Source: CAVVAL01 sp963742725
Lineage (GTDB): Bacteria > Actinomycetota > Actinomycetes > Mycobacteriales > Cryptosporangiaceae
Direction of reading: 5' to 3'
Length of the DNA: 64,000 nt
Assembly: GCA_963742725.1 (NCBI GenBank)
Contig: CAVUMX010000001.1
Coordinates: 2,666,001-2,730,000 of the forward strand
In this document: piece by piece, positions 8,582-16,102 of the stretch
Numbering within the stretch: the stretch's first letter is position 1
Layout of the letters: each line of letters opens with the position of its first letter
Notes under the pieces: generated by a model
What the model was told of the DNA's origin: nothing
Databases searched by the model: none
Seen by the model: only the letters and a program-made list of their open reading frames with translations
Position numbers and translations under genes: made by a program

Positions 8582-9490
8582 CTACTTCTTGCGCTGGTTA
8601 CGGTCCCGCCACGAGGTGAAGCCCGCCGCCTTCGCGCTGTCCTCCGTGTCGAACCACGCCTCGGCCTTCGTCCGGCCGTACCAGGGGCTCTCCTTCGTGT
8701 GGAACAGCCCCGAATCGGCGTTGCCCTTGATCGTGAAGCCCTCCGGCGCCGACCCGTCCGGCAGCGACTTCGCCGAACCGGGGCCGTACGGCCCCGCCGC
8801 CGCACCGCCCACGAGCCCCATCGGCTTCGCCGGCTCGCCGGCCTTGTCCCCGCCGGCCTTGGCGGCGCCGGCACCTGCGCTGGCGCCGATGGCCGCGCCG
8901 GCGACCGTGTCGGTCGCGGTGTCGCTGTCCTCGGCCGCATCGGCATCGGCGTCGGCGTCAGCCGTGGCGGCGCCCGCAGCCGCGCCGGTCGCGGTACTGC
9001 CGGTCGGGGCCGTGCCGGTCCCGGCGGCGCCCGCAGCCGTTGCTGTGCCGGCCCCGGAGCCGTTGCCGGTGCCGGCGTCAGCTGCCGCCGCGTCGGCGGC
9101 GGCCTTGGCGTCGGCCGCCGCAAGACGCTGGCGGGCGGCCGTCAGGTCGCTGGTCGCCGTGATGTCCTCGTTGGCGGTCTCGGCGCCGAGAAGCGTGCCG
9201 GCCGGGACCGGTGCCGTGGCGGCGTCGAGCTTGGCGCGGAGTCCGGCGACCTGACGCTCGTTGGCGTCGGCCTCCTCGGCGCGCGCCTTCCTGCACGCGG
9301 CGAGGTCGGTTTCGAGCGTGCTCACCCTGGCCCGGGCGGCGGCGAGTTCGCGCTCGGGGGCCGTGTCGGTGGCCTCGTGCGCGCCGTGCTGGCGCTTCCA
9401 CGGCTTCGCGAAGATGAGCCACGTGATGAGCGCCCCCAGCAGGAACGCGACGAGGTGCCAGAGCCAGGTCTGCAGGAAGAGCCAGGTCAC
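8582..9490 (-). CDS. Sunset domain-containing membrane protein
   Basis: A 302-residue protein with one N-terminal membrane segment (about residues 8-26, HLVAFLLGALITWLIF). A charged, probably coiled-coil stretch (about 44-90) is followed by a long Ala/Gly/Thr-rich linker. The small C-terminal domain (about 235-300) contains IKGNADSGLFHTKESPWYGR and AEAWFDTEDSAKAAGF, which I recognise as the sunset domain; its function is unknown to me. The start overlaps the stop of the upstream OmpA-like gene (ATGA), so the two are probably made together and may work together at the cell envelope. Confidence 0.75.
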   Translation of the reverse strand: MTWLFLQTWLWHLVAFLLGALITWLIFAKPWKRQHGAHEATDTAPERELAAARARVSTLETDLAACRKARAEEADANERQVAGLRAKLDAATAPVPAGTLLGAETANEDITATSDLTAARQRLAAADAKAAADAAAADAGTGNGSGAGTATAAGAAGTGTAPTGSTATGAAAGAATADADADADAAEDSDTATDTVAGAAIGASAGAGAAKAGGDKAGEPAKPMGLVGGAAAGPYGPGSAKSLPDGSAPEGFTIKGNADSGLFHTKESPWYGRTKAEAWFDTEDSAKAAGFTSWRDRNQRKK

Positions 9491-10575
9491 TTCGTGCCTC
9501 CGAGGATCGCGAATTCGACTCGCCGGTTGCGGCTGGTCTGTGCCGGGTTGGTGGTGAGGGGCTTGGTGCTGCCGAAGCCGCGGGCGACGAGCCGGTTGGC
9601 CGCGACGCCGGACCGGCGCAGGGCGGCGACGACGGCGTTGGCGCGGGCCTGGCTGAGCCGCATGTCGGCGCCGGCGTTGCCGGTCCTCGCGACGTGGCCG
9701 CGGATCTCCGTGCGGACGGTCGGGTACTTCTTCAGTACGGCCGCGACGCGCTGCACGGCGCCGAGCCCGGCTGGGGTGAGGGAGGACGAGTCGGGGTTGA
9801 AGTTGACCGTCGAGCCGGCGAGCACCCGGTTGATCTCGGCCTGCGCGGCCTGACCGGCGGCGGGGTCAGGAGCGGCGGGGCTCGGCGGAGTCGTGGGCTC
9901 CACCGTGAGCTGGTTGTCGACGGTCGCGCCCGGGACCGCCTCGGCAGCGGCCTCCGCGGCCTCGGCCTTGGCGGCGTCGCTGGCGACCCCACCGGTCAGG
10001 GTCACGGCGTCACCGTCGACGGAGATACCGCGCGTGCCGGCACCGGTACCGAGCGCGCCCACGAGCGATCCGATCGTGGCCGCGTCCGGCGCGGTGGTAC
10101 CGGGTTCGACGGTGACCTTGTCGACGACGTTGCGGCCACCGGCCCTGGCGGCGTCGAGGAGGGCCTTCTTGGCCGCCTCGTCCGGGACGGTGGCGGTCAC
10201 GGTGACCGTGTCGCCGTCGGCGGCGACGGAGTAGGCGCCTGGCGCCTTGGTTCCGTTGTCGTCCGGGGCGTCCCCGGCCTTGACCTTGACCACCCGGTTC
10301 CCCTCGACGCCCCGGACGGCGTCGCGGATCTCGTCAGCGGCGGCGGCGTCGGCCGTGGTCACGGTCGCGTCGCGGCCCCGGTACTCCACTGTCGCGTTCT
10401 GGTGGCCGGCTTCCGCGAGCGCGGACTCCGTCCGACTGGTGAGGTCTTGCTCGATGCTCTTGCGGTTGACCACCGAGGTCATCGCGGCGAGTAGCGGCGG
10501 CACGGCGATCAGGCTGACGAGCCAGATCACCCACCTCTTCTTCCTGCCGTCCTGCGCGTCCGACGGTTCGGACAT
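9487..10575 (-). CDS. OmpA family protein with BON-like repeats
   Basis: A 362-residue envelope protein. One transmembrane helix lies near the N-terminus (WVIWLVSLIAVPPLLAAM). Repeated BON-like modules follow (about 60-220, with GVEGNRVVKVK, VDGDAVTLTGGVASD and VPGATVDNQLTVEP). A C-terminal OmpA/MotB peptidoglycan-binding domain (about 250-360) shows IRGHVARTGNAG, LSQARANAVV and NRRVEFAI. The order resembles mycobacterial ArfA/OmpATb. It is the first gene of a two-gene unit with the sunset-domain protein, overlapping by four bases. It probably anchors to peptidoglycan; a pore function should not be assumed. Confidence 0.82.
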   Translation of the reverse strand: MSEPSDAQDGRKKRWVIWLVSLIAVPPLLAAMTSVVNRKSIEQDLTSRTESALAEAGHQNATVEYRGRDATVTTADAAAADEIRDAVRGVEGNRVVKVKAGDAPDDNGTKAPGAYSVAADGDTVTVTATVPDEAAKKALLDAARAGGRNVVDKVTVEPGTTAPDAATIGSLVGALGTGAGTRGISVDGDAVTLTGGVASDAAKAEAAEAAAEAVPGATVDNQLTVEPTTPPSPAAPDPAAGQAAQAEINRVLAGSTVNFNPDSSSLTPAGLGAVQRVAAVLKKYPTVRTEIRGHVARTGNAGADMRLSQARANAVVAALRRSGVAANRLVARGFGSTKPLTTNPAQTSRNRRVEFAILGGTK

Positions 10576-10727
10576 GGGCCCCCCTGGACCTTGTTCGCGG
10601 CATGACGATGAGGCCTGGGCAGGGACTCAGGGCCTGACATCACCACGCGCGGGCGATATCGGAAAGAGCGGATACTACGGGGCCATTTTCACCGTCGCCC
10701 GGAGGCGCGTCCATACACATCTGCTGG

Positions 10728-11498
10728 TCAACGTCCTCGCGGACCGAGTTGGCGGCTGATCCGGTCGGCGGCGGTGCGCGCCGCGCCGGCAAGCGTTCTC
10801 CGGGACGGCTCGTCGCGGGACTCCGTGCGGAAGGTAATGCCGACCGCCGCGACAGGACGCCCGTTGTGGTCGAACACCGGCGCCGCGACGGACGCGATGC
10901 CCGCGGTGACCAACCCGTCCTCCTCGGCCCATCCGCGCCGGCGGTCGGCGGCGAGCGTGCGCCGCAGCTCGGGGAGGTTGCGCGGGCCGGCGCCCGTGCG
11001 GTCGACGAACGCGTCTGACGACGGGAACAGCGCCCGGACCTGGGCGGACGGCAACTCGCCGAGCATCGCCCGCCCGACGGCCGTGAGCTGGGCCGGCAGC
11101 CGCACCCCGACGCCCGTGACCAGCGGCACCGGACGTGCCGGCTCGTGCTTGACGAGGTACAGCGTCTCGCGCCCGTGCAGGATCCCGAGGTGGACGGTCT
11201 CGCCCGCGTCGGCGACGAGCCGTGCCAGGGCCGGGCCCGCGAGCCGTTCGAGGGGATCGTGGCGCAGATACGCCGAGCCGATCTCGAACGTGGTGACCCC
11301 GAGGCCCCAGCGGCGCTCGTCGGGGAGGTGGACGACGAAGCCGTCCTCGGCGAGCGCCGTCAGCAGGTGGTACGTGGTCGAGCGGGGGAGCCCCAACTCG
11401 CGCGCGATCGTCGCGGCGGGCAGCGGCCCGGGCCGGCCGGCGAGCAGCCGCAGAAGTGCCGTGGCCCGCCGGACGGCCGGCACCTGATCGCTCACCAT
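10728..11498 (-). CDS. IclR family transcriptional regulator, probable hut repressor
   Basis: A 256-residue IclR-type regulator. The N-terminal winged helix-turn-helix is at about residues 5-65 (AATIARELGLPRSTTYHLLTAL), and the C-terminal effector domain has TAVGRAMLGELP and GIASVAAPVFDHNGRPVAAVGI. It is divergently transcribed from hutH, so control of the histidine-utilisation operon is the simplest reading. An 18-bp palindrome in the shared promoter region fits an operator. The ligand, probably urocanate or a related intermediate, is inferred and not visible. Confidence 0.85.
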   Translation of the reverse strand: MVSDQVPAVRRATALLRLLAGRPGPLPAATIARELGLPRSTTYHLLTALAEDGFVVHLPDERRWGLGVTTFEIGSAYLRHDPLERLAGPALARLVADAGETVHLGILHGRETLYLVKHEPARPVPLVTGVGVRLPAQLTAVGRAMLGELPSAQVRALFPSSDAFVDRTGAGPRNLPELRRTLAADRRRGWAEEDGLVTAGIASVAAPVFDHNGRPVAAVGITFRTESRDEPSRRTLAGAARTAADRISRQLGPRGR

Positions 11499-11561
11499 CG
11501 CCTCCTCCGCGCGCCGCGACGGGGCACGCCGCCGACCGCGCGGCGCCCGCGACCGGCGAGT

Positions 11562-11579
11562 TGTCTCGGATACCAGACA
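11562..11579. promoter_or_regulatory. Candidate IclR operator in the divergent hut promoter region
   Basis: TGTCTCGGATACCAGACA is an imperfect 18-bp palindrome (TGTCT-N8-AGACA, with further symmetric G, AT and C positions inside). It lies 63 bp upstream of the IclR regulator start and 53 bp upstream of hutH. Its position and symmetry suit a dimeric IclR protein. Binding is inferred. Confidence 0.45.
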
Positions 11580-11632
11580 TAATCGCGTGTCGCGGCGGCG
11601 CTGTCACCAGCGGTAGAGCGTGGAATAGAGGC

Positions 11633-13168
11633 ATGCAGACCGTCCCCGTGGACCCGAAGCCGCTGACGCCCGAACAGGTCGTCGCGGTCGCCCGTGACGG
11701 CGCGACCGTCCTCCTCACGGACACCGCCGTCGCCGTGATGACCACCGCCCGCGCGCGGATCGAGGAGCTGGCCGCCGGCTCCGACCCCGCGTACGGCATC
11801 TCGACCGGGTTCGGCGCCCTCGCGACCCGGCACATCCCGGCGGAGGCGCGGGCGCAGTTGCAGCGGTCGCTGGTCCGGTCGCACGCCGCCAGCGCGGGGC
11901 CGGAGGTCGAGGCCGAAGTGGTGCGCGCGCTGATGCTGCTGCGCCTGCACACGCTCGCGACGGGGCACACGGGCGTCCGTCCGGAGACCGCGCGGACGCT
12001 CGCCGCGCTGCTCAACGCCGGAATCACTCCGGTGGTCCGGGAGTACGGCTCGCTGGGATGCTCGGGCGACCTCGCCCCGCTGTCGCACGTCGCGCTGGCG
12101 TTGATGGGGGAGGGCGAGGTGCGCTCGGACGGCGCCCTGCTCCCGGCCGCCGAGGCGCTGCGGGCCGCTGGCATCGAACCCGTCGAGCTGGCGCCGAAGG
12201 AGGGCCTGGCGCTGATCAACGGCACCGACGGGATGCTGGGGATGCTCCTGCTCGCCTGCCACGACCTCGCCGCCCTCGTCACCACCGCCGACGTGTCCGC
12301 CGCGATGAGCGTCGAGGCGCTGCTCGGCACCGACCGTGTCTTCGCCGCCGACCTCCAGGCGCTGCGTCCGCACCCGGGCCAGTCGGCGTCCGCCGCGAAC
12401 ATGACCGCGCTGCTCGCCGGTTCACCGATCGTGGAGAGCCACCGCGGTCCGGACTGCAACCGGGTCCAGGACGCGTACTCGCTGCGGTGCGCGCCGCAGG
12501 TCGCGGGCGCCGTCCGGGACACGCTCGACCACGCCAGGCTGGTCGCCGGCCGCGAGCTGGCGTCCGCGATCGACAACCCCGTCGTGCTGTCCGACGGCCG
12601 GGTCGAGTCGAACGGCAACTTCCACGGCGCGCCTGTCGGGTACGTCCTGGACTTCCTGGCCATCGCGATCGCCGACCTCGCCTCGATCGCCGAGCGGCGT
12701 ACCGACCGGATGCTCGACGTCGCCCGCTCGCACGGTCTCCCGCCGTTCCTCGCCGGCGACGCCGGTGTCGACAGTGGACACATGATCGGGCACTACACGC
12801 AGGCCGGGATCGTCAGCGAGCTGAAGCGGCTGGCCGTCCCCGCCAGCGTGGACAGCATCCCCACCTCGGCGATGCAGGAGGACCACGTCTCGATGGGCTG
12901 GGCCGCCGCCCGCAAGCTCCGCAAGGCCGTGGACGGCCTCACCCAGGTGCTCGCCATCGAGATCCTCACCGCCGCCCGGGCGCTGGACATGCGCACGCCG
13001 CTCGTCCCCGCGCCCGCCACGGCCGCTGTGGTCGCCGCGCTGAGAACCCGCGTCGAGGGACCGGGCCCGGACCGCTGGCTCGCCCCCGAGATCGCCGCCG
13101 CCACGGACGCCGTCCGCGACGGATCCCTGCTCGCCGCCGCCCAAACCGTCACCGGCCCGCTGGCCTGA
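11633..13168 (+). CDS. hutH: Histidine ammonia-lyase
   Basis: Converts L-histidine to urocanate and ammonia, the first step of histidine catabolism; 511 residues, the normal size. The MIO cofactor tripeptide is Cys-Ser-Gly in GSLGCSGDLAPLSH rather than the commoner Ala-Ser-Gly; I recall the Cys form in streptomycete enzymes. Other family signatures are YGISTGFGAL near the N-terminus, QDAYSLRC, and MQEDHVSMGW. The ATG at 11633 is preferred over upstream in-frame codons because family homology begins about there. It is first in hutH-hutU-hutI and is followed by a palindromic repeat before hutU. Confidence 0.96.
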   Translation: MQTVPVDPKPLTPEQVVAVARDGATVLLTDTAVAVMTTARARIEELAAGSDPAYGISTGFGALATRHIPAEARAQLQRSLVRSHAASAGPEVEAEVVRALMLLRLHTLATGHTGVRPETARTLAALLNAGITPVVREYGSLGCSGDLAPLSHVALALMGEGEVRSDGALLPAAEALRAAGIEPVELAPKEGLALINGTDGMLGMLLLACHDLAALVTTADVSAAMSVEALLGTDRVFAADLQALRPHPGQSASAANMTALLAGSPIVESHRGPDCNRVQDAYSLRCAPQVAGAVRDTLDHARLVAGRELASAIDNPVVLSDGRVESNGNFHGAPVGYVLDFLAIAIADLASIAERRTDRMLDVARSHGLPPFLAGDAGVDSGHMIGHYTQAGIVSELKRLAVPASVDSIPTSAMQEDHVSMGWAAARKLRKAVDGLTQVLAIEILTAARALDMRTPLVPAPATAAVVAALRTRVEGPGPDRWLAPEIAAATDAVRDGSLLAAAQTVTGPLA

Positions 13169-13172
13169 CCCG

Positions 13173-13232
13173 CCCACCTTCGGACTTTTGAGGGTCGCCG
13201 GGGCGCCCGGACCCTCAAAAGTCCGAAACTCG
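13173..13232 (+). repeat. Palindromic intergenic repeat, copy 1 (inside the hut operon)
   Basis: Arms TTCGGACTTTTGAGGGTC (13179-13196) and its exact complement (13210-13227) form an 18-bp perfect stem around a GC-rich loop. The flanks are asymmetric: CCCACC on the left and ACTCG on the right. The same core and flanks recur at 25.0 and 45.1 kb. Here it lies between the hutH stop and the hutU ribosome-binding site, where it could reduce read-through or stabilise the upstream mRNA. Confidence 0.8.
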
Positions 13233-13249
13233 AAGAGAAGGAGCACACT

Positions 13250-14905
13250 GTGTCCGGACCTCGACCCGTCCGCGCCGCGACCGGCACCACGCTCACCGCC
13301 CAGGGCTGGCAGCAGGAGGCCGCGCTGCGGATGCTGCAGAACAACCTGGACCCGGCCGTCGCCGAGCGCCCGGACGACCTGGTCGTCTACGGCGGCACCG
13401 GCAAGGCGGCCCGGGACTGGCCGAGCTTCGACGCGCTCGTCCGCACGCTGACCACGTTGAAGCAGGACGAGACAATGCTCGTGCAGAGCGGCCGTCCGGT
13501 GGGGGTGATGCGGACGCACGAGTGGGCGCCGCGCGTTCTGATCGCCAACTCGAACCTGGTCCCGGACTGGGCGAACTGGCCGGAGTTCCGCCGCCTCGAA
13601 CACCTCGGCCTGACGATGTACGGGCAGATGACCGCCGGTTCGTGGATCTACATCGGCACGCAGGGGATCCTCCAGGGCACGTACGAGACGTTCGCGGCCG
13701 TCGCGGAGAAGCGGTTCGGCGGAACGCTGTCGGGCACGCTCACGCTGACCGCCGGCTGCGGCGGCATGGGCGGGGCGCAGCCGCTCGCGGTGACGATGAA
13801 CGGCGGCGCTGTCATCGTGATCGACGTCGACCCGGCCCGGCTGCACCGACGCGTGAACGACCGCTACCTCGACGTCGTGGCCACGGACCTGGACGACGCG
13901 ATCGACCAGGCCGTCGCGGCCAAGGAAAACCGCAAGGCGCTCTCGGTCGGACTGGTCGGCAACGCGGCGACGCTCGTCCCGGAGCTGTTCAAGCGCGGCG
14001 TGCCGATCGACATCGTCACCGACCAGACGTCCGCCCACGATCCGCTGAGCTACCTCCCCGAGGGCGTCGACCTCGCCGACGCGCCGGACTACGCCGCGAA
14101 GAAGCCCGAGGAGTACACCGACCGGGCCCGCGCCAGCATGGCGAAGCACGTCGCGGCGATGGTCGACTTCATGGACGCCGGCGCCGAGGTGTTCGACTAC
14201 GGCAACTCGATCCGCGGCGAGGCGCAGCTCGGCGGGTACTCCCGCGCGTTCGCGTTCCCCGGGTTCGTCCCGGCCTACATCCGCCCGCTGTTCTGCGAGG
14301 GCAAGGGGCCGTTCCGCTGGGCCGCGCTCTCCGGCGACGCGGCCGACATCGCCGCGACCGACCGCGCCATCCTCGACCTGTTCCCCGAGAACGAGGCGCT
14401 GGCCCGCTGGATCAAGATGGCCGGTGAGCGGGTCGCGTTCCAGGGGCTGCCCGCGCGCATCTGCTGGCTCGGCCTGGGCGAGCGCGCCGAGGCGGGCCTG
14501 CGGTTCAACGAACTGGTGGCGGACGGCACCGTGCAGGCACCGCTCGTCATCGGCCGTGACCACCTCGACTGCGGCAGCGTCGCCAGCCCGTACCGGGAGA
14601 CCGAGGGCATGGCGGACGGGTCCGACGCGATCGCCGACTGGCCACTGCTGAACGCGCTGGTGAACACCGCCAGCGGCGCGTCGTGGGTGTCGATCCACCA
14701 CGGCGGCGGCGTCGGCATCGGACGGTCGATCCACGCCGGCCAGGTCAGCGTCGCGGACGGCACCCCGCTCGCCGCGCAGAAGCTGGAGCGGGTGCTGACG
14801 AACGATCCCGCCATGGGCGTGATCCGGCACGTTGACGCCGGCTACGAGCTGGCTGCCGATGTCGCCGCCGAGCGTGACGTCCGGATCCCGATGGCCGATG
14901 CCTAG
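13250..14905 (+). CDS. hutU: Urocanate hydratase
   Basis: NAD-dependent urocanase, converting urocanate to imidazolone propionate; 551 residues, family-typical. The GTG start follows an AAGGAG Shine-Dalgarno sequence. Motifs are YGQMTAGSWIYIGTQG, the NAD-binding glycine stretch TAGCGGMGGAQPLA, FDYGNSIRGEA and EGKGPFRWAALSGD. It is the second enzyme of the pathway, placed between hutH and hutI. The next gene starts eight bases before its stop. Confidence 0.96.
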   Translation: MSGPRPVRAATGTTLTAQGWQQEAALRMLQNNLDPAVAERPDDLVVYGGTGKAARDWPSFDALVRTLTTLKQDETMLVQSGRPVGVMRTHEWAPRVLIANSNLVPDWANWPEFRRLEHLGLTMYGQMTAGSWIYIGTQGILQGTYETFAAVAEKRFGGTLSGTLTLTAGCGGMGGAQPLAVTMNGGAVIVIDVDPARLHRRVNDRYLDVVATDLDDAIDQAVAAKENRKALSVGLVGNAATLVPELFKRGVPIDIVTDQTSAHDPLSYLPEGVDLADAPDYAAKKPEEYTDRARASMAKHVAAMVDFMDAGAEVFDYGNSIRGEAQLGGYSRAFAFPGFVPAYIRPLFCEGKGPFRWAALSGDAADIAATDRAILDLFPENEALARWIKMAGERVAFQGLPARICWLGLGERAEAGLRFNELVADGTVQAPLVIGRDHLDCGSVASPYRETEGMADGSDAIADWPLLNALVNTASGASWVSIHHGGGVGIGRSIHAGQVSVADGTPLAAQKLERVLTNDPAMGVIRHVDAGYELAADVAAERDVRIPMADA

Positions 14906-16085
14906 GACCCTTCTGGTCGACCGCGTCGGGCTGCTGGTCACCAACGATCCGTCGGTGGGCGACGGGCCGCTGGGACTGCTGCGCGACGCGGCGCTGGTCG
15001 TCGAGGGTTCCCAGGTCGCCTGGGTGGGGCCCGCCGCACGGGCACCGGCCGCGGACGAGCGGCTGGACGCCGACGGCCGGTGCGTCATGCCGGGGTTCGT
15101 GGACAGCCACACGCACCTCGTATTCGACGGCGACCGCGCCGAGGAGTTCGCCGCCCGGATGGCGGGTCAGCCGTACGGCGCGGGTGGGATCCGGACGACC
15201 GTCGCCGCGACGCGGGCGGCCACCGACGTTCAGCTCGCCGCGAACGCCGCGCGCCTGGCGCGGGAAGCGCTCGCCGCCGGGACGACCACGCTGGAAGTGA
15301 AGAGTGGTTACGGGCTCACCGTCCGCGACGAAGAGCGGTCGTTGCGTGCCGCCGGGACGGTCACCGGCGAGACCACATTCCTCGGCGCGCACGTCGTCCC
15401 GCCCGAGTACGCCGACCGGCCGGACGACTACGTCGAGCTGGTCGCCGGTCCGATGCTGGACGCCTGCGCTCCACACGCACGCTGGGCGGACGTGTTCTGC
15501 GAGCGCGGTGCGTTCGACGCTGACGCGACCCGGCACATCCTCACGGCGGCGGCCGGCAAGGGCCTCGGCGTGCGGCTGCACGGCAACCAGCTCGGGTCCG
15601 GTCCGGGCGTGCGGCTCGCGGTCGAGCTCGGCGCCGCGAGCGTCGATCACTGCACGTACCTGGATGAGCACGATTACGCGGCGCTGAGTTCGTCGTCTAC
15701 CGTGGCGACGTTGCTGCCCGGTGCCGAGTTCTCGACTCGCTCGCCCTACCCGGACGCGCGACGCCTGCTGGACGCCGGTGTCACCGTGGCGCTGGCCAGC
15801 GACTGCAACCCTGGTTCGAGCTACACGACGAACCTGCCGTTCTGTATCGCGGTGGCGGTGCGTGAGATGGGTATGACGTGCGAGGAGGCGGTGTGGGCGG
15901 CGACAGCTGGCGGGGCGCGGGCGCTCCGGAGGACCGATATAGGGACGCTGACGACCGGTACGCAGGCGGACCTTCTCGTGCTGGACGCGCCCTCCTATCT
16001 GCACCTGGCGTACCGCCCGGGGGTACCGATGATTACGACGGTCCTGAGACAGGGTCGGACAGAAGGCAGACGTGGAGCCGAATAG
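14898..16085 (+). CDS. hutI: Imidazolonepropionase
   Basis: Zn-dependent amidohydrolase opening imidazolone propionate to formiminoglutamate; 395 residues. The ATG at 14898 overlaps the hutU stop by eight bases; an ORF start at 14832 lies inside hutU and adds non-homologous residues. Metal-site motifs are PGFVDSHTHLVFDGDR near residue 70 and later VRLHGNQL, SVDHCTYL and ASDCNPGSSYT. It is the last recognisable hut gene. No hutF/hutG is visible, so formiminoglutamate processing must be encoded elsewhere. Confidence 0.95.
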   Translation: MPRTLLVDRVGLLVTNDPSVGDGPLGLLRDAALVVEGSQVAWVGPAARAPAADERLDADGRCVMPGFVDSHTHLVFDGDRAEEFAARMAGQPYGAGGIRTTVAATRAATDVQLAANAARLAREALAAGTTTLEVKSGYGLTVRDEERSLRAAGTVTGETTFLGAHVVPPEYADRPDDYVELVAGPMLDACAPHARWADVFCERGAFDADATRHILTAAAGKGLGVRLHGNQLGSGPGVRLAVELGAASVDHCTYLDEHDYAALSSSSTVATLLPGAEFSTRSPYPDARRLLDAGVTVALASDCNPGSSYTTNLPFCIAVAVREMGMTCEEAVWAATAGGARALRRTDIGTLTTGTQADLLVLDAPSYLHLAYRPGVPMITTVLRQGRTEGRRGAE

Positions 16086-16102
16086 TCGATAACCTGTCGT
16101 CC

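Noticed and set aside
12422..15112. An 896-residue minus-strand open frame opposite hutH, hutU and hutI.
   Set aside because: It is a shadow of three confidently identified plus-strand enzymes, with no protein motifs of its own.
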